This document shows positions 9,266 to 18,887 of a stretch of 64,000 nt of DNA, in pieces. This DNA comes from Leptospira wolbachii serovar Codice str. CDC. Lineage in GTDB: Bacteria > Spirochaetota > Leptospiria > Leptospirales > Leptospiraceae. The notes below the pieces were generated by a model that was not told where the DNA came from, ran no database searches, and was given only the letters and a program-made list of their open reading frames with translations. Each line of letters begins with the position of its first letter. The stretch's first letter is position 1. The stretch covers positions 1,566,001 to 1,630,000 of the forward strand of contig NZ_AOGZ02000014.1 in assembly GCF_000332515.2 (NCBI RefSeq), read 5' to 3'. The position numbers were made by a program, and so were the translations under genes.

Positions 9266-10510
9266 ATGGAAAAAATTGCAGGGAAAATCGTCACACACGA
9301 AAGAGAATTTGAAGGAACGATTGAATTTGATCCCAGTTCTGGACTCATCACCAATGTAAAAGAAGGAATCGATCCCGATGCTCGTCAATTTTCCGATGGT
9401 TCGGTCATTTTTCCTGGTTTCGGAGACATTCACATCCATGCAAGAGAAGATGTGAGTGGAAAACATACCTATAAAGAAGATTTTATCTCTGCTGGTAATG
9501 CCGCCATCAACGGGGGAGTGATCCATGTTGCGGATATGCCAAACAATCCTGTTCCTCCGATTGATGACGAAACTTATGCCGCAAAACTTGCGCTCACCAC
9601 AAAGGCTCCCATCCATATCACTTTGTATGCAGGTATTGGCCCTCACACTAAACCATTAGAAAAAAAAGTTCCCTATAAAGTATTTATGGGCCCATCCATC
9701 GGAGAATTGTTTTTTCATGACAATGCCTCTTTAGAAGAAGTCATCCAACACTATGTTGGCCAAGACATCAGTTTCCATTGTGAAGATCCGGAAATCTTAA
9801 TTGCCAACCAATCCAAACCCACACATGAAGAAAGACGCCCGAAAGAAGCAGAAACCGTAGCCACTGACTTTGCTTTGTATTTGATTGAAAAATACAATCT
9901 AAAGGGAAAACTTTGCCACTATTCCACAAAGGATGGCCTTTCTAAAATCATTGCTGCTAAAAAACGAGGAGTGAATGTCACTTGTGAAGTCACACCCACC
10001 CATTTGATGTTTGATACCGATATGTTGACAGAAACCAATCATAAATGGTTTCAAATGAACCCACCGCTACGGGGAAAAGAAGACCGGGAAGCCATGGTCA
10101 AAGGAATTTTGGAAGGCCACATCGACTATTTAGCAACGGATCACGCCCCTCATTCCATAGAAGAAAAACAAAAAGGTACCAGTGGGATCTCACAACTAGA
10201 TACTTATGGGTTATTTGTCACCTATATGATACTTAAACTAAACATTCCGAAGACTATCATAGCAAAAATATGTGCCAAAAACCCGGGTGAGTTTGTTTCT
10301 GCCTACTTACCAAAGAAATTTGGAAAAGGGGTTGGAGTTATTAATCAAGGTTATGCGGCGAATTTTTCTGTCCTAAATTTAAAAAAACCAGTTGAATTTC
10401 AAAAATCAATGGTTAAAAGTAAGTCCGGCTGGTCACCCTTCGAAGGATTCAGTTTCCCTGGATCCATCGAATCAGTCTACTTTTTAGGCAAAGAAATTCA
10501 TGCAAAATGA
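9266..10510 (+). CDS. pyrC: Dihydroorotase-family amidohydrolase
   Basis: A metal-dependent cyclic amidohydrolase, most likely the dihydroorotase of pyrimidine synthesis (carbamoyl-aspartate to dihydroorotate). Of 414 residues, the metal-binding HIHAR motif is near residue 56, a candidate carboxylated Lys lies in YKVFMGPS (about 138), His ligands are in FHCEDPE and LCHYSTKDG, and the catalytic Asp is in ATDHAPHS (about 292). VTPTHLMF and NPPLRGKEDRE are typical of type I dihydroorotases. Allantoinase or dihydropyrimidinase cannot be wholly excluded. AGGGG sits four bases before ATG. The 123 bp upstream hold only a bulged hairpin without a T-tract. The 3' end overlaps the next gene by 11 bp. 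Confidence 0.85.
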   Translation: MEKIAGKIVTHEREFEGTIEFDPSSGLITNVKEGIDPDARQFSDGSVIFPGFGDIHIHAREDVSGKHTYKEDFISAGNAAINGGVIHVADMPNNPVPPIDDETYAAKLALTTKAPIHITLYAGIGPHTKPLEKKVPYKVFMGPSIGELFFHDNASLEEVIQHYVGQDISFHCEDPEILIANQSKPTHEERRPKEAETVATDFALYLIEKYNLKGKLCHYSTKDGLSKIIAAKKRGVNVTCEVTPTHLMFDTDMLTETNHKWFQMNPPLRGKEDREAMVKGILEGHIDYLATDHAPHSIEEKQKGTSGISQLDTYGLFVTYMILKLNIPKTIIAKICAKNPGEFVSAYLPKKFGKGVGVINQGYAANFSVLNLKKPVEFQKSMVKSKSGWSPFEGFSFPGSIESVYFLGKEIHAK

Positions 10511-12584
10511 GCCATTAGGCAGTAAAATTCTCTCTGGACTCACAGTTAAGTCACTCCTCGCAGAGTATCCGAATAGCTTTCAAGTGATGGATTGGGATGG
10601 AAATTTTGTTTCTGTTACCGAACGATTTGCTAGGTTTTTGGAATTTGAACCCAAAGAGATTATTGGCAAATCCATCGTTGATTTTACCCAAGAAGATGAT
10701 AAAGAAAAAACAAAAGATACTTTCGTAAATCTTGGTGATAATCCGAATATTGTAAATTTTGAAAATAGACTCGTTACCAAAGCCAATGAAGAAGTATGGA
10801 TCATTTGGTTACTGATCCCTTTACGTGAATCTAAAATCATCCTTGCTTTCGATCGCGATGTCACCATTCAAAAAGACATTTCCTTCGAATTCCTTTTGCA
10901 ACAACAAAAGTACAAATCTATCTTTGACAACCTACCGATGGGTATTGCCATCACAGATGAAAAAGGAAAAATTGTAGAAACCAATAAAACTGCCCGAACC
11001 TATTTTAATATCCAAGACGGCGAACTTTTAAATCGAACCTTAAACATTCGAAAGTATACTCTCATCCAACCTAACGGAACAAAAATCTATCCACGAAACT
11101 CAAGCCTTATGCGTGCACTTCGTCACAAAGAAGTGATTCGTAATTTAGAAATTGGAATGATCAAGGAAGATAAAATCACTTGGTTTGATATTTTAGCAAC
11201 ACCGATCCCCATTGAAAACTTTGGATTGGCTGTTGCCTTTCTTGACATCACCCAAAGAAGGCATGCCGAAGAAAAAATTGCCTACATGGCTTTTTTTGAC
11301 CAACTCACAAACTTACCCAACCGTAACTCTCTGATTGATAAACTCTTTCCTATTTTTGAAGAAGCAAGAAGGCATGGGAATCTGGTGGGAGTTCTTGCTA
11401 TCGATTTGGATAATTTTAAAATCATCAATGATTCGAGAGGCCATGACTTTGGTGACAAAATCATCAAACTAGTTGCTTATAGAATCCGCGAAAGCATTCG
11501 AGTATATGATTTGATTAGTAGACAGGGCGGCGATGAATTTACCGTTGTATTGCCGGATTTATCGAATGAAAGAGATGCCGCTGTGATTTCTGAATCCATT
11601 TTAGATGCCATGACCCATCCTTTTGTCATCGATGGAGAAAGAATTTTTGTTAATATTTCTATTGGTATCGCCTTATACCCGACAGATGGAAAAGATTCCA
11701 ATACACTTTTAAAAAATGCAGACAGTGCCTTGAACTTAGCTAAATCGCAAGGGAAAAACTGTTATGTATTTTTTACCGAAGAATTACAAACGGTAGTCGC
11801 TGAACGATTGGAAATCGAAAATCGAATGCGGATCGCCATCATCGAAAATCAATTCACTTTGATGTACCAACCCAAAATTGATCTTTATACTAGAAAACCT
11901 GTGGGTGTAGAAGCACTCATTCGTTGGCGCCACCCCGAACGTGGCCTTATTTCTCCCAATGTATTCATTCCTATCTCCGAAGAAACAGGTATGATTTTAG
12001 CCATCGGGGAATGGGTAATCAAATCAGCGATCCAGACTATGCGTATTTGGAAAGATGAAGGAATTAATGATGTTTCTATGGCGGTGAATATCTCCACCAA
12101 ACAATTCAAACACGAAAAATTAATTTCCACCATTGCTGAAAATCTAAAGCTTTTTAAAGTGGATCCACATGACTTAGAAGTGGAACTCACAGAAAGTTCC
12201 GTCATGGAAAATGCGGACGCTGCTGTTCGTACCATGCAAGAAATTCGTAAACTCGGTGCTAAAATTGCGATTGATGATTTTGGAACCGGTTATAGCAGTT
12301 TGGGGTATTTGAAAAAACTCCCGATCTCTTCTTTAAAAATTGACCGTTCTTTTGTTTCAGAAATCACTTCAGACAAAGACTCCAAAACCATCATACACGC
12401 TGTTGCTAACTTGGCACATAACCTTGGTTTGAGTGTAGTTGCGGAAGGGGCGGAAACTGCAGAACAAGTGGAGTTACTTGCGGAAAGTGGAGTGGATCTC
12501 ATTCAGGGATTTTTCTTCGCCAAACCGATGACTTCCGAGGATTGTCTTCATTTTCTGAAGACAGAACTTGGAATTTCGGATTGA
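10500..12584 (+). CDS. PAS-PAS-GGDEF-EAL cyclic-di-GMP signalling protein
   Basis: A cytoplasmic 694-residue c-di-GMP enzyme. Two PAS sensor domains (about 20-130 and 135-255) precede a GGDEF domain with an intact RQGGDEF signature (about 341-345) and LAIDLDNFKIINDSRGHDFGD, so cyclase activity is plausible. The C-terminal EAL domain (about 450-690) holds EALIRW, AVNIS, ELTES, IDDFGTGYSSL, KIDRSF, AEGAET and QGFFFAKPM, so all metal and catalytic residues of an active phosphodiesterase are visible. There is no membrane segment. Net activity cannot be read from sequence. It starts inside the dihydroorotase gene (11-bp overlap), so it is coupled to it, though no functional link is obvious. Confidence 0.92.
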   Translation: MQNEPLGSKILSGLTVKSLLAEYPNSFQVMDWDGNFVSVTERFARFLEFEPKEIIGKSIVDFTQEDDKEKTKDTFVNLGDNPNIVNFENRLVTKANEEVWIIWLLIPLRESKIILAFDRDVTIQKDISFEFLLQQQKYKSIFDNLPMGIAITDEKGKIVETNKTARTYFNIQDGELLNRTLNIRKYTLIQPNGTKIYPRNSSLMRALRHKEVIRNLEIGMIKEDKITWFDILATPIPIENFGLAVAFLDITQRRHAEEKIAYMAFFDQLTNLPNRNSLIDKLFPIFEEARRHGNLVGVLAIDLDNFKIINDSRGHDFGDKIIKLVAYRIRESIRVYDLISRQGGDEFTVVLPDLSNERDAAVISESILDAMTHPFVIDGERIFVNISIGIALYPTDGKDSNTLLKNADSALNLAKSQGKNCYVFFTEELQTVVAERLEIENRMRIAIIENQFTLMYQPKIDLYTRKPVGVEALIRWRHPERGLISPNVFIPISEETGMILAIGEWVIKSAIQTMRIWKDEGINDVSMAVNISTKQFKHEKLISTIAENLKLFKVDPHDLEVELTESSVMENADAAVRTMQEIRKLGAKIAIDDFGTGYSSLGYLKKLPISSLKIDRSFVSEITSDKDSKTIIHAVANLAHNLGLSVVAEGAETAEQVELLAESGVDLIQGFFFAKPMTSEDCLHFLKTELGISD

Positions 12585-12626
12585 CCCGTTCGCTTTCCCA
12601 CCGTTTTTATCAATTAAGGATTTCAC

Positions 12627-15026
12627 TTGAAACTTTCAGTTGATTGGTTAAACGAATTTACCCCCCTCTCCCAGATTCCTTTTGAAAAGGTTCTGGACAA
12701 AATTAATACATCCATTTGCGAAATTGATGATGTGGAAGAATTCAAAGTCCACCTATCATCGGTTATCACTGTAAAAATCAAATCACTTGAAAAACATCCG
12801 AATGCGGAAAAGCTCCAAACCACTATTGCCAGTGATGGTTCCAAAGAATACCAGATTGTCACAGCTGCCACCAACGTAAAAGCCGGAGACATTGTGCCTT
12901 TGGCCCTTCCTGGAACCAAACTCGATGGTAAAGAAATTTTAGATTCGGAACTGCGTGGGGTTCGTTCCCAAGGGATGTACTGTTCCGAAAAAGAATTGGG
13001 ACTAACTTTAGAATCTTCGGGAGTTTTGATTTTTCCCTCGGACACAGCGCTTGGAATTTCTGTTCGCAAACTATTTTTATGGGAAGATACCATTCTCACC
13101 ATCGATAACAAATCGATCACTCATAGGCCAGATCTTTGGAATCATTTTGGATTTGCTCGCGAACTTGCAGCCCAACTCCTATTGCCTTTAAACAATTTTC
13201 CATTCCAAGCAGAAACAAAATTAGAATCAGGGAATGATGGCCTCTCCGTTACCAAATCAGAACATGCCCACTCCTATTATGTTTGTTCTATCCAAGATGT
13301 AAAAATTACTCCCTCCAATCCCAAAATCAAATCACGACTTGAAAAATGTGGGATCCGTTCTATTAACAATGTTGTGGATGTTTCCAATTACTTACTTCTA
13401 GAACTCGGACAACCCACTCATTTTTTTGATAGAGAAAGAATATCATCCACAACTTTCTCTGTTGTGAAATCTGCAGAAGGAACTTCCTTTCCTCTCCTCG
13501 ATGACACGACACCAAAATTACAAAAAGACCTCCTTCTCATTCAAAATGGAAAAGATCCTGTAGCCCTAGCGGGCGTTATGGGAGGAAAAGATTCAGCCGT
13601 GATTGAATCCACAAAAAACATTGTGATGGAATCGGCTGTTTTCAAAAGAGAGGATGTTCGTTATACCATTCGTAAAACAAATATTCGTACAGAATCAGCA
13701 GTTCGTTATGAAAAAGGTTTAGATAGTTTCACTTCGTTGCCGGTAATTCGTCGTGCCGTCCAATTACTCAAAGAAAATGGAAATCCCAACATCAAGGTTT
13801 ATGAACCACAAGGTTTCAACCATACAGAATCCAAATCTGTTACCATCAAAACGAATCTTAGTTTCCTTCGCCATAAATTAGGAAAAGATATTTCCCAAAC
13901 GGAAGTGACAGAAATCTTAAACCGACTTGGGTTTACTGTCACAAACAAAGAAGAAGAACTTTCGGTTCTTGTTCCAAGGTACAGACAAAATTATGATGTG
14001 ACGATTCCTGAAGATCTTGTGGAAGAAATTGGAAGGACTATCGGATACGCCTCCATCCAAACACAAGCACTTTCTATGGCAGTGGAAACACCCATTCGAA
14101 ATCCACTCCGTGAGTTGGAACGAAGAATAAAAAACTTCCTCGCTTTGGAAGTGGGATTTAATGAAGTTTATAATTATTCTTTTGCTTCACCGACAGATGC
14201 CAAATTAGAATCATCACAAGAAAATTCCTCTTTAAAAATTGCAAACGAAATGCCCGACGAACATTCGTTACTACGAAACAGTTTGTTTCCTGGATTAATC
14301 AAACAAGCAAAAGTCAACCAAGACCGATTTGAAACTGTCAATCTTTTTGAGTTAGGAAGGACCTACCATAAAGAAGGAAAAGGTTCTGATTTGGCTGAGG
14401 AAAGACGTTGGCTCGCCATTCTTTCTCTTTCCAAAAATAAACCAAATGATTTGTCTGCGGTTGAATTGGAATTTCTTCATTTAAGAGAAACTATTTCAGA
14501 ACTTTTTTTATACCTAAACCTTCCTAAGTTCGAATGGACCAAAACAACAAGAAACTACTTTCATCCCAATGCTGGACTTGTTTTAAATTATGATGGAATT
14601 GAAATTGTTGAGCTTGGAATTCTTCACACGCGTTATGCGGACGATTACGATTTAAAACGTCGCGCCATTCTCTCTAAAATCAATATGGAAAAGTTGGCGG
14701 ATGTTTGGGAAAAACAGGGTAGAAACTCACATTTTATTCCTCCATCCAACTTTCCTCAAGGCCAACTCGATCTTTCCTTGTTAATGAACGAAAAAGATTC
14801 TACAGAATCCTTTGCAAGTTTAGTGCATACGATGAAGATTCCAGAGCTCGAATCTGTTTTTGTGCAGACCATCTTCAAAGGGGACTCTGTGGGCGAAGGA
14901 AAAAAATCTGTCACATATAGGTTTCAACTTATGTCCTATGACAAGACCTTTACCCAAGAAAGGTTCAAAGAACTTTCAGATTCACTCGTTGAAACGGCAA
15001 AGGCAAACGGATACAGCTTACGATAA
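12627..15026 (+). CDS. pheT: Phenylalanine-tRNA ligase beta subunit
   Basis: The beta subunit of the alpha2-beta2 enzyme that charges tRNA-Phe. The 799-residue product begins MKLSVDWLNEF from a TTG start, with AAGGAT about six bases upstream. The order is bacterial: N-terminal tRNA-binding EMAP-like domain (about 40-150), B3/B4 editing domain with INNVVDVSNYLLLELGQP and the GVMGG motif, B5 domain, a catalytic-like core with NLFELGRTY, and a C-terminal ferredoxin-fold anticodon-binding domain (about 705-799) with FPQGQLDLSLL. pheS is not adjacent, unlike in many bacteria. The length is normal and no frameshift is seen. It follows the GGDEF/EAL gene after 42 bp. Confidence 0.96.
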   Translation: MKLSVDWLNEFTPLSQIPFEKVLDKINTSICEIDDVEEFKVHLSSVITVKIKSLEKHPNAEKLQTTIASDGSKEYQIVTAATNVKAGDIVPLALPGTKLDGKEILDSELRGVRSQGMYCSEKELGLTLESSGVLIFPSDTALGISVRKLFLWEDTILTIDNKSITHRPDLWNHFGFARELAAQLLLPLNNFPFQAETKLESGNDGLSVTKSEHAHSYYVCSIQDVKITPSNPKIKSRLEKCGIRSINNVVDVSNYLLLELGQPTHFFDRERISSTTFSVVKSAEGTSFPLLDDTTPKLQKDLLLIQNGKDPVALAGVMGGKDSAVIESTKNIVMESAVFKREDVRYTIRKTNIRTESAVRYEKGLDSFTSLPVIRRAVQLLKENGNPNIKVYEPQGFNHTESKSVTIKTNLSFLRHKLGKDISQTEVTEILNRLGFTVTNKEEELSVLVPRYRQNYDVTIPEDLVEEIGRTIGYASIQTQALSMAVETPIRNPLRELERRIKNFLALEVGFNEVYNYSFASPTDAKLESSQENSSLKIANEMPDEHSLLRNSLFPGLIKQAKVNQDRFETVNLFELGRTYHKEGKGSDLAEERRWLAILSLSKNKPNDLSAVELEFLHLRETISELFLYLNLPKFEWTKTTRNYFHPNAGLVLNYDGIEIVELGILHTRYADDYDLKRRAILSKINMEKLADVWEKQGRNSHFIPPSNFPQGQLDLSLLMNEKDSTESFASLVHTMKIPELESVFVQTIFKGDSVGEGKKSVTYRFQLMSYDKTFTQERFKELSDSLVETAKANGYSLR

Positions 15027-15041
15027 ATTTGCTTTGACAAA

Positions 15042-15059
15042 TCCCGATTTTTATCGGGA
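15042..15059. other. Perfect 7-bp inverted repeat between pheT and the phosphatase gene
   Basis: TCCCGAT-TTTT-ATCGGGA lies 15 bp after the pheT stop and 15 bp before the next ATG. No T-tract follows, so it is not a classical terminator. It overlaps the region just downstream of a TTGACA hexamer (15034-15039). It could be an operator, an RNA-stability hairpin, or a weak terminator. Confidence 0.5.
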
Positions 15060-15073
15060 AATCATCCGAGTTT

Positions 15074-17035
15074 ATGCGGACGCTCCTAACAGTCATTTTG
15101 TCGGGTTTGGTATTGTCTTGTTCCCGATTGGAAATTCAGAAATCCATTACTGATGACAGTTTTGTTCCGCAAAAAATCGATTATGCGATCGCCGCAGGTA
15201 TTGACGTTAATTTTCAAAAACTTCGGTGGACTCCTATTTTTAAAAATAACTTGAGTTTGGGTTTCCAATCAAACCACGTTTACCTTCGCATCAAAGCTAC
15301 AAACCCAACCTCTGTTAATAAGCTGATCCTTGATCTAGGAAACCCCCATCTTGACATGGTTCGTGTTTATGAAGAGGGAAATCCAGAACCCATCAAAGAA
15401 GGTGGTGACTTTATTGCTCATTCTCACTGGGATGCTTTTTCCAAATCCATTGCCTTCGAACTGGATTGGAAAGAAAATGAAACCAAAACACTCATTTTGG
15501 AAACCAAATCGTCATCAAACGTTAGTTATTTGATTCGTTTTTACTCAAAGGAAACATTTTACCTAAAAGAAAATTTAGAGAACACCATCCTTGGCTTTTT
15601 TTATGGAACCATCTTCATCATGGTGATTTATAACTTATTCATTTATTTTATCTTAAAAGAAAAAGCATACATCTCCTATTCCATTTCTATTTTTTTTAAT
15701 TTAATGCTACAAATGTATCTAAATGGAATTCTAAACCAAGTAATCACTTTAGATCATCCAGAAATTCACAATCGGATTGGGAGTATCATTGTGACTTGTT
15801 CTGCATTATCAGGTTGGACATTTGCCCAACAGACTTTGAATCTTCGAGAATTAAATCCTTGGTCATACAGACTCATCCAATCACTAAAAATAATTGTTTT
15901 ATTTTATATTTTAATTCCCTATTCCTACTTACCCATCGACGTTGCTGTTCGTTTAGGAAATTTAATCGCCCAACTATTTGTAGTTTCTGTTCTTCTAGTT
16001 GCGATAGTCAATTACAGTACGGGAAACAAACAAGCAAGGTTGTTCCTCATTGGCTGGAGTACTTTGCTCTTTGGAATTTTAATGTACACTTTGATGCAAA
16101 ATGGAATTTTGCCCGTGAATGTATTTACGATTTATGGAAACCAAATCGGATCTACCTTAGAAGCAGCAATCTTGTCGTTAGCACTTGCAAATAAAATCAA
16201 TGAACTAAAAGAAGAAAAGGCCAAAACACAAGCAGAAGCCTTGGTCACTCTCGAAGAAAAAGTAAGAGAACGGACTAAGACTTTGGATGAATCCTTAAAT
16301 CTGATTAAAAAGGATTTGAACGTTGCCAAAAAAATCCAAAAGACTTTGTTCTCGGATATCAAAACCAGTGATCCAAGAATACATTTCCATTCCTACTACC
16401 AATCTATGTCTGAAGTAGGCGGAGATTTCTATGACCTAACGCAAGTAAAGCCAGACTACTATCGTATTTTTGTTGCCGATGCTACTGGGCACGGAATCCA
16501 AGCAGCTCTTATCACTATGGCAATCAAAGCAGAATATGAATCATTAAAAGTAATTTATGACCATCCGGATGATTTGGTATTTCATATAAACCAAATCTTT
16601 ATTAATAAATACAGCAATATCCAAACCATTTTTACATGTTCTGTTTGTGATATTGATTTAAAAAACAAATTACTTTTCTATGCTTCTGCAGGTCATCCCG
16701 ACCAAATCCATCAGAGAATTCATGACATAAAACTACTTCCCAGAACAGGGAAAATCATTGGTCTTATGGATCATACCCAATACCGACTCATAGAACACCA
16801 AATTGAAGAAGGAGATCGTATCTTTTTGTTCACCGATGGAATTTTTGAACAGTTCAATGAAGAAAAAGAACTGTTTGGCGAAGATAGATTGTATGAAATA
16901 TTAAAAGAGAACCTAAAGATGAGTTTAGATCATACAATGGCAAAAGTACTCAGTGAACTAGCTTCGTTTACCGAAGGGGATGTAAAACAAGACGACATTA
17001 CATTTATCGGTTGCGAAATTCAAAGTCTAAGTTGA
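15074..17035 (+). CDS. 7TM-receptor-coupled SpoIIE-type PP2C phosphatase
   Basis: A membrane sensor that probably dephosphorylates a partner protein in a partner-switching pathway. Residues 1-16 form a lipoprotein-like signal, with LVLSC giving Cys16. About 25-165 is a periplasmic 7TMR-DISM extracellular beta-sandwich; about 170-375 holds seven hydrophobic segments (7TMR-DISM_7TM); then a coiled-coil linker around EEKVRERTKTLDESLNLI; and about 430-650 is a PP2C/SpoIIE domain. The metal-binding motifs GGDFYDL (about 448) and DATGHGIQAAL (about 468) and a C-terminal DDITFIGCEI are intact. An acylated N-terminus on a 7TM receptor is unusual, but the lipobox matches. No anti-sigma antagonist is adjacent. 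Confidence 0.87.
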   Translation: MRTLLTVILSGLVLSCSRLEIQKSITDDSFVPQKIDYAIAAGIDVNFQKLRWTPIFKNNLSLGFQSNHVYLRIKATNPTSVNKLILDLGNPHLDMVRVYEEGNPEPIKEGGDFIAHSHWDAFSKSIAFELDWKENETKTLILETKSSSNVSYLIRFYSKETFYLKENLENTILGFFYGTIFIMVIYNLFIYFILKEKAYISYSISIFFNLMLQMYLNGILNQVITLDHPEIHNRIGSIIVTCSALSGWTFAQQTLNLRELNPWSYRLIQSLKIIVLFYILIPYSYLPIDVAVRLGNLIAQLFVVSVLLVAIVNYSTGNKQARLFLIGWSTLLFGILMYTLMQNGILPVNVFTIYGNQIGSTLEAAILSLALANKINELKEEKAKTQAEALVTLEEKVRERTKTLDESLNLIKKDLNVAKKIQKTLFSDIKTSDPRIHFHSYYQSMSEVGGDFYDLTQVKPDYYRIFVADATGHGIQAALITMAIKAEYESLKVIYDHPDDLVFHINQIFINKYSNIQTIFTCSVCDIDLKNKLLFYASAGHPDQIHQRIHDIKLLPRTGKIIGLMDHTQYRLIEHQIEEGDRIFLFTDGIFEQFNEEKELFGEDRLYEILKENLKMSLDHTMAKVLSELASFTEGDVKQDDITFIGCEIQSLS

Positions 17036-17046
17036 TTTTGATATCC

Positions 17047-17619
17047 ATGTCCTATTCCGAAATTCCAGTTTTTACAAAACCATTCATCCACCCTTCCGCT
17101 ACCGCCTTCGGTATGATAGAATATGGAACTTCTGTTTCTCTTTGGCCAGGAGCTGTGGTTCGTGCCGATATGAACTCCATCAAATTAGGTAATTACGTTA
17201 ACATCCAAGACAATTCCACTCTCCATACAGATAGCACAAGTCCTATATCCATCGGCGAATGGACATTAGTTGGTCATAATGTAATGATTCACGGCTGTAA
17301 AATTGGTAGAGGAGTTCTTGTAGGCATTGGTTCTATCGTTCTTGATAATGCTGAAATTGGCGATGGTTCACAAATTGCGGCAGGATGTATGATTCGAGGT
17401 GGTAAAAAAATTCCTCCTCGATCTCTTGTAGTCCCCGATGGATCTGATATTAAAATTTTTCCCGGAAAAGCAAAACCAGAACTAACAGTAGCGGGATGTA
17501 TTGAATATGCTCACTTATCGGTTCGTTTTGAAAAAAACATCTTTGTTCCCTTTCAAAAAGAAGAAGAAGTTCATTTTGTAACTCAAGCAAAAGATATCAT
17601 TACAAAGCTTGGGATCTAA
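17047..17619 (+). CDS. Gamma-carbonic-anhydrase-like hexapeptide-repeat protein
   Basis: A left-handed beta-helix protein of the YrdA/PaaY/CaiE group. The 190 residues carry many [LIV]-G-x4 repeats. Three candidate zinc His are present, in LHTD (about 60) and in GHNVMIHGC (about 80 and 85), as in gamma-class carbonic anhydrases. VRADMNSIKLGNYVNIQD is the family hallmark. Carbonic anhydrase activity in this subfamily is not always found, so the reaction is uncertain. The start at ATG 17047 gives the usual N-terminus; an in-frame TTG at 17011 would add 12 residues overlapping the phosphatase gene. No strong Shine-Dalgarno is visible, so translation may be coupled to the upstream gene. Confidence 0.83.
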   Translation: MSYSEIPVFTKPFIHPSATAFGMIEYGTSVSLWPGAVVRADMNSIKLGNYVNIQDNSTLHTDSTSPISIGEWTLVGHNVMIHGCKIGRGVLVGIGSIVLDNAEIGDGSQIAAGCMIRGGKKIPPRSLVVPDGSDIKIFPGKAKPELTVAGCIEYAHLSVRFEKNIFVPFQKEEEVHFVTQAKDIITKLGI

Positions 17620-17663
17620 CATACCCAAATTCTTTTTTCTATTGTCTAAGTGATATCTCTCTT

Positions 17664-18887
17664 ATGAAAAAAATTATAGATAAAATCCAAATCCTGGGAA
17701 TTTTTTCCATTACCCAAACTGTATTCCAAATTGGAACAGTGCTGATCATGTCCGTTTCAGCCTTGGCAGGGCAAAACATCGCACCCTCTCCCGAATCAGC
17801 GTCCTTACCCATTTCCTTTGTCATTCTAGGAACCCTCCTTGGTTTGTTTCCTGCATCAAGAATGATGAAATGGAAAGGAAGTAAGTTTGGTTTACTCACT
17901 GGAACAGTGATTGGAATTTTCGGAGCTATTCTCGCATCCTATGCGATGTACGAGAGAAATTTTATTCTTTTTTCCATAGCACACTTGTTATATGGATTCC
18001 ATCAATCCTTTATACAATACTTACGATTTGTGGCAATGGAATCGGTTCCCACACATGATAGGGCAAGTGCTTTGTCATGGATTTTGATAGCTGGAATTCC
18101 CGCAGCTTTCCTTGGTCCATTGGCAGGACTTCACGGGATCCAACTCATTCCTGATTCCTTGTACTTGGGATGTTATATCATCCTTATTTTAAGTTTGTCA
18201 TTACAATTTGTTTTTGTTAGTTTTCTTCCCACACCTTCCAAACCAACAAACGAAAACCATACGAAAGATTTAGAATCTTCTCCCAGAGAAGCAGTAAGAC
18301 CTCTTTCCTATCATGTTAAAAACTTTGGACTTTGGGTCTCTGTTTTGGCGACTGGTTTTAGTTTTGGACTGATGGCTATGCTTATGTCTGCCGTTCCTGT
18401 GGCGATGAAAACACATGGACACGCGATGCACGCCTCTACTACTGTTTTACAATGGCATGTACTCGGAATGTACATCCCTTCTTTTTTCTCAGGACAATTG
18501 GTACGAAAAATGACAGCTCCTTATCTCATTCTACTTGGAATTTTTGTGATGGGACTCGAAAGTTTTGCAGCCTTACAAGGAACAGGATTTTTACCATTCG
18601 CAGTGGCCCTCATTCTACTCGGAATTGGATGGAATTTTATGTATGTGGGAGGAACCAATCTACTTGTGGAACAATACCACCCTTCAGAAAAAAATACCAT
18701 TCAAGCGATTAACGATACCATTGTTTACTCTATGGCAATCCTTTCAACATATAGCGCAGGTTATTTGGAAAATAAAATTGGTTGGCTTCGTTTAAATTTG
18801 GTAAGTATTCCTTTTCTCGTTTTGATTACAATTTTTATTATTGTTTATATCGAACGCAATCGAAGGAATTTAAAAGTTATTCATTAA
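17664..18887 (+). CDS. Major facilitator superfamily transporter
   Basis: A 407-residue inner-membrane carrier with about 12 hydrophobic segments in two halves, joined by a polar loop near residues 192-215 (PTPSKPTNENHTKDLESSPR). The half-repeat layout, and SRMMKWKGSKFG in the loop 2-3 position corresponding to the MFS signature, support the family. The substrate cannot be read. The first segment is preceded by a short basic tail. The gene starts 44 bp after the carbonic-anhydrase-like gene on the same strand. Its last four bases overlap the end of the convergent thioesterase gene, leaving no room for a terminator. Confidence 0.85.
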   Translation: MKKIIDKIQILGIFSITQTVFQIGTVLIMSVSALAGQNIAPSPESASLPISFVILGTLLGLFPASRMMKWKGSKFGLLTGTVIGIFGAILASYAMYERNFILFSIAHLLYGFHQSFIQYLRFVAMESVPTHDRASALSWILIAGIPAAFLGPLAGLHGIQLIPDSLYLGCYIILILSLSLQFVFVSFLPTPSKPTNENHTKDLESSPREAVRPLSYHVKNFGLWVSVLATGFSFGLMAMLMSAVPVAMKTHGHAMHASTTVLQWHVLGMYIPSFFSGQLVRKMTAPYLILLGIFVMGLESFAALQGTGFLPFAVALILLGIGWNFMYVGGTNLLVEQYHPSEKNTIQAINDTIVYSMAILSTYSAGYLENKIGWLRLNLVSIPFLVLITIFIIVYIERNRRNLKVIH

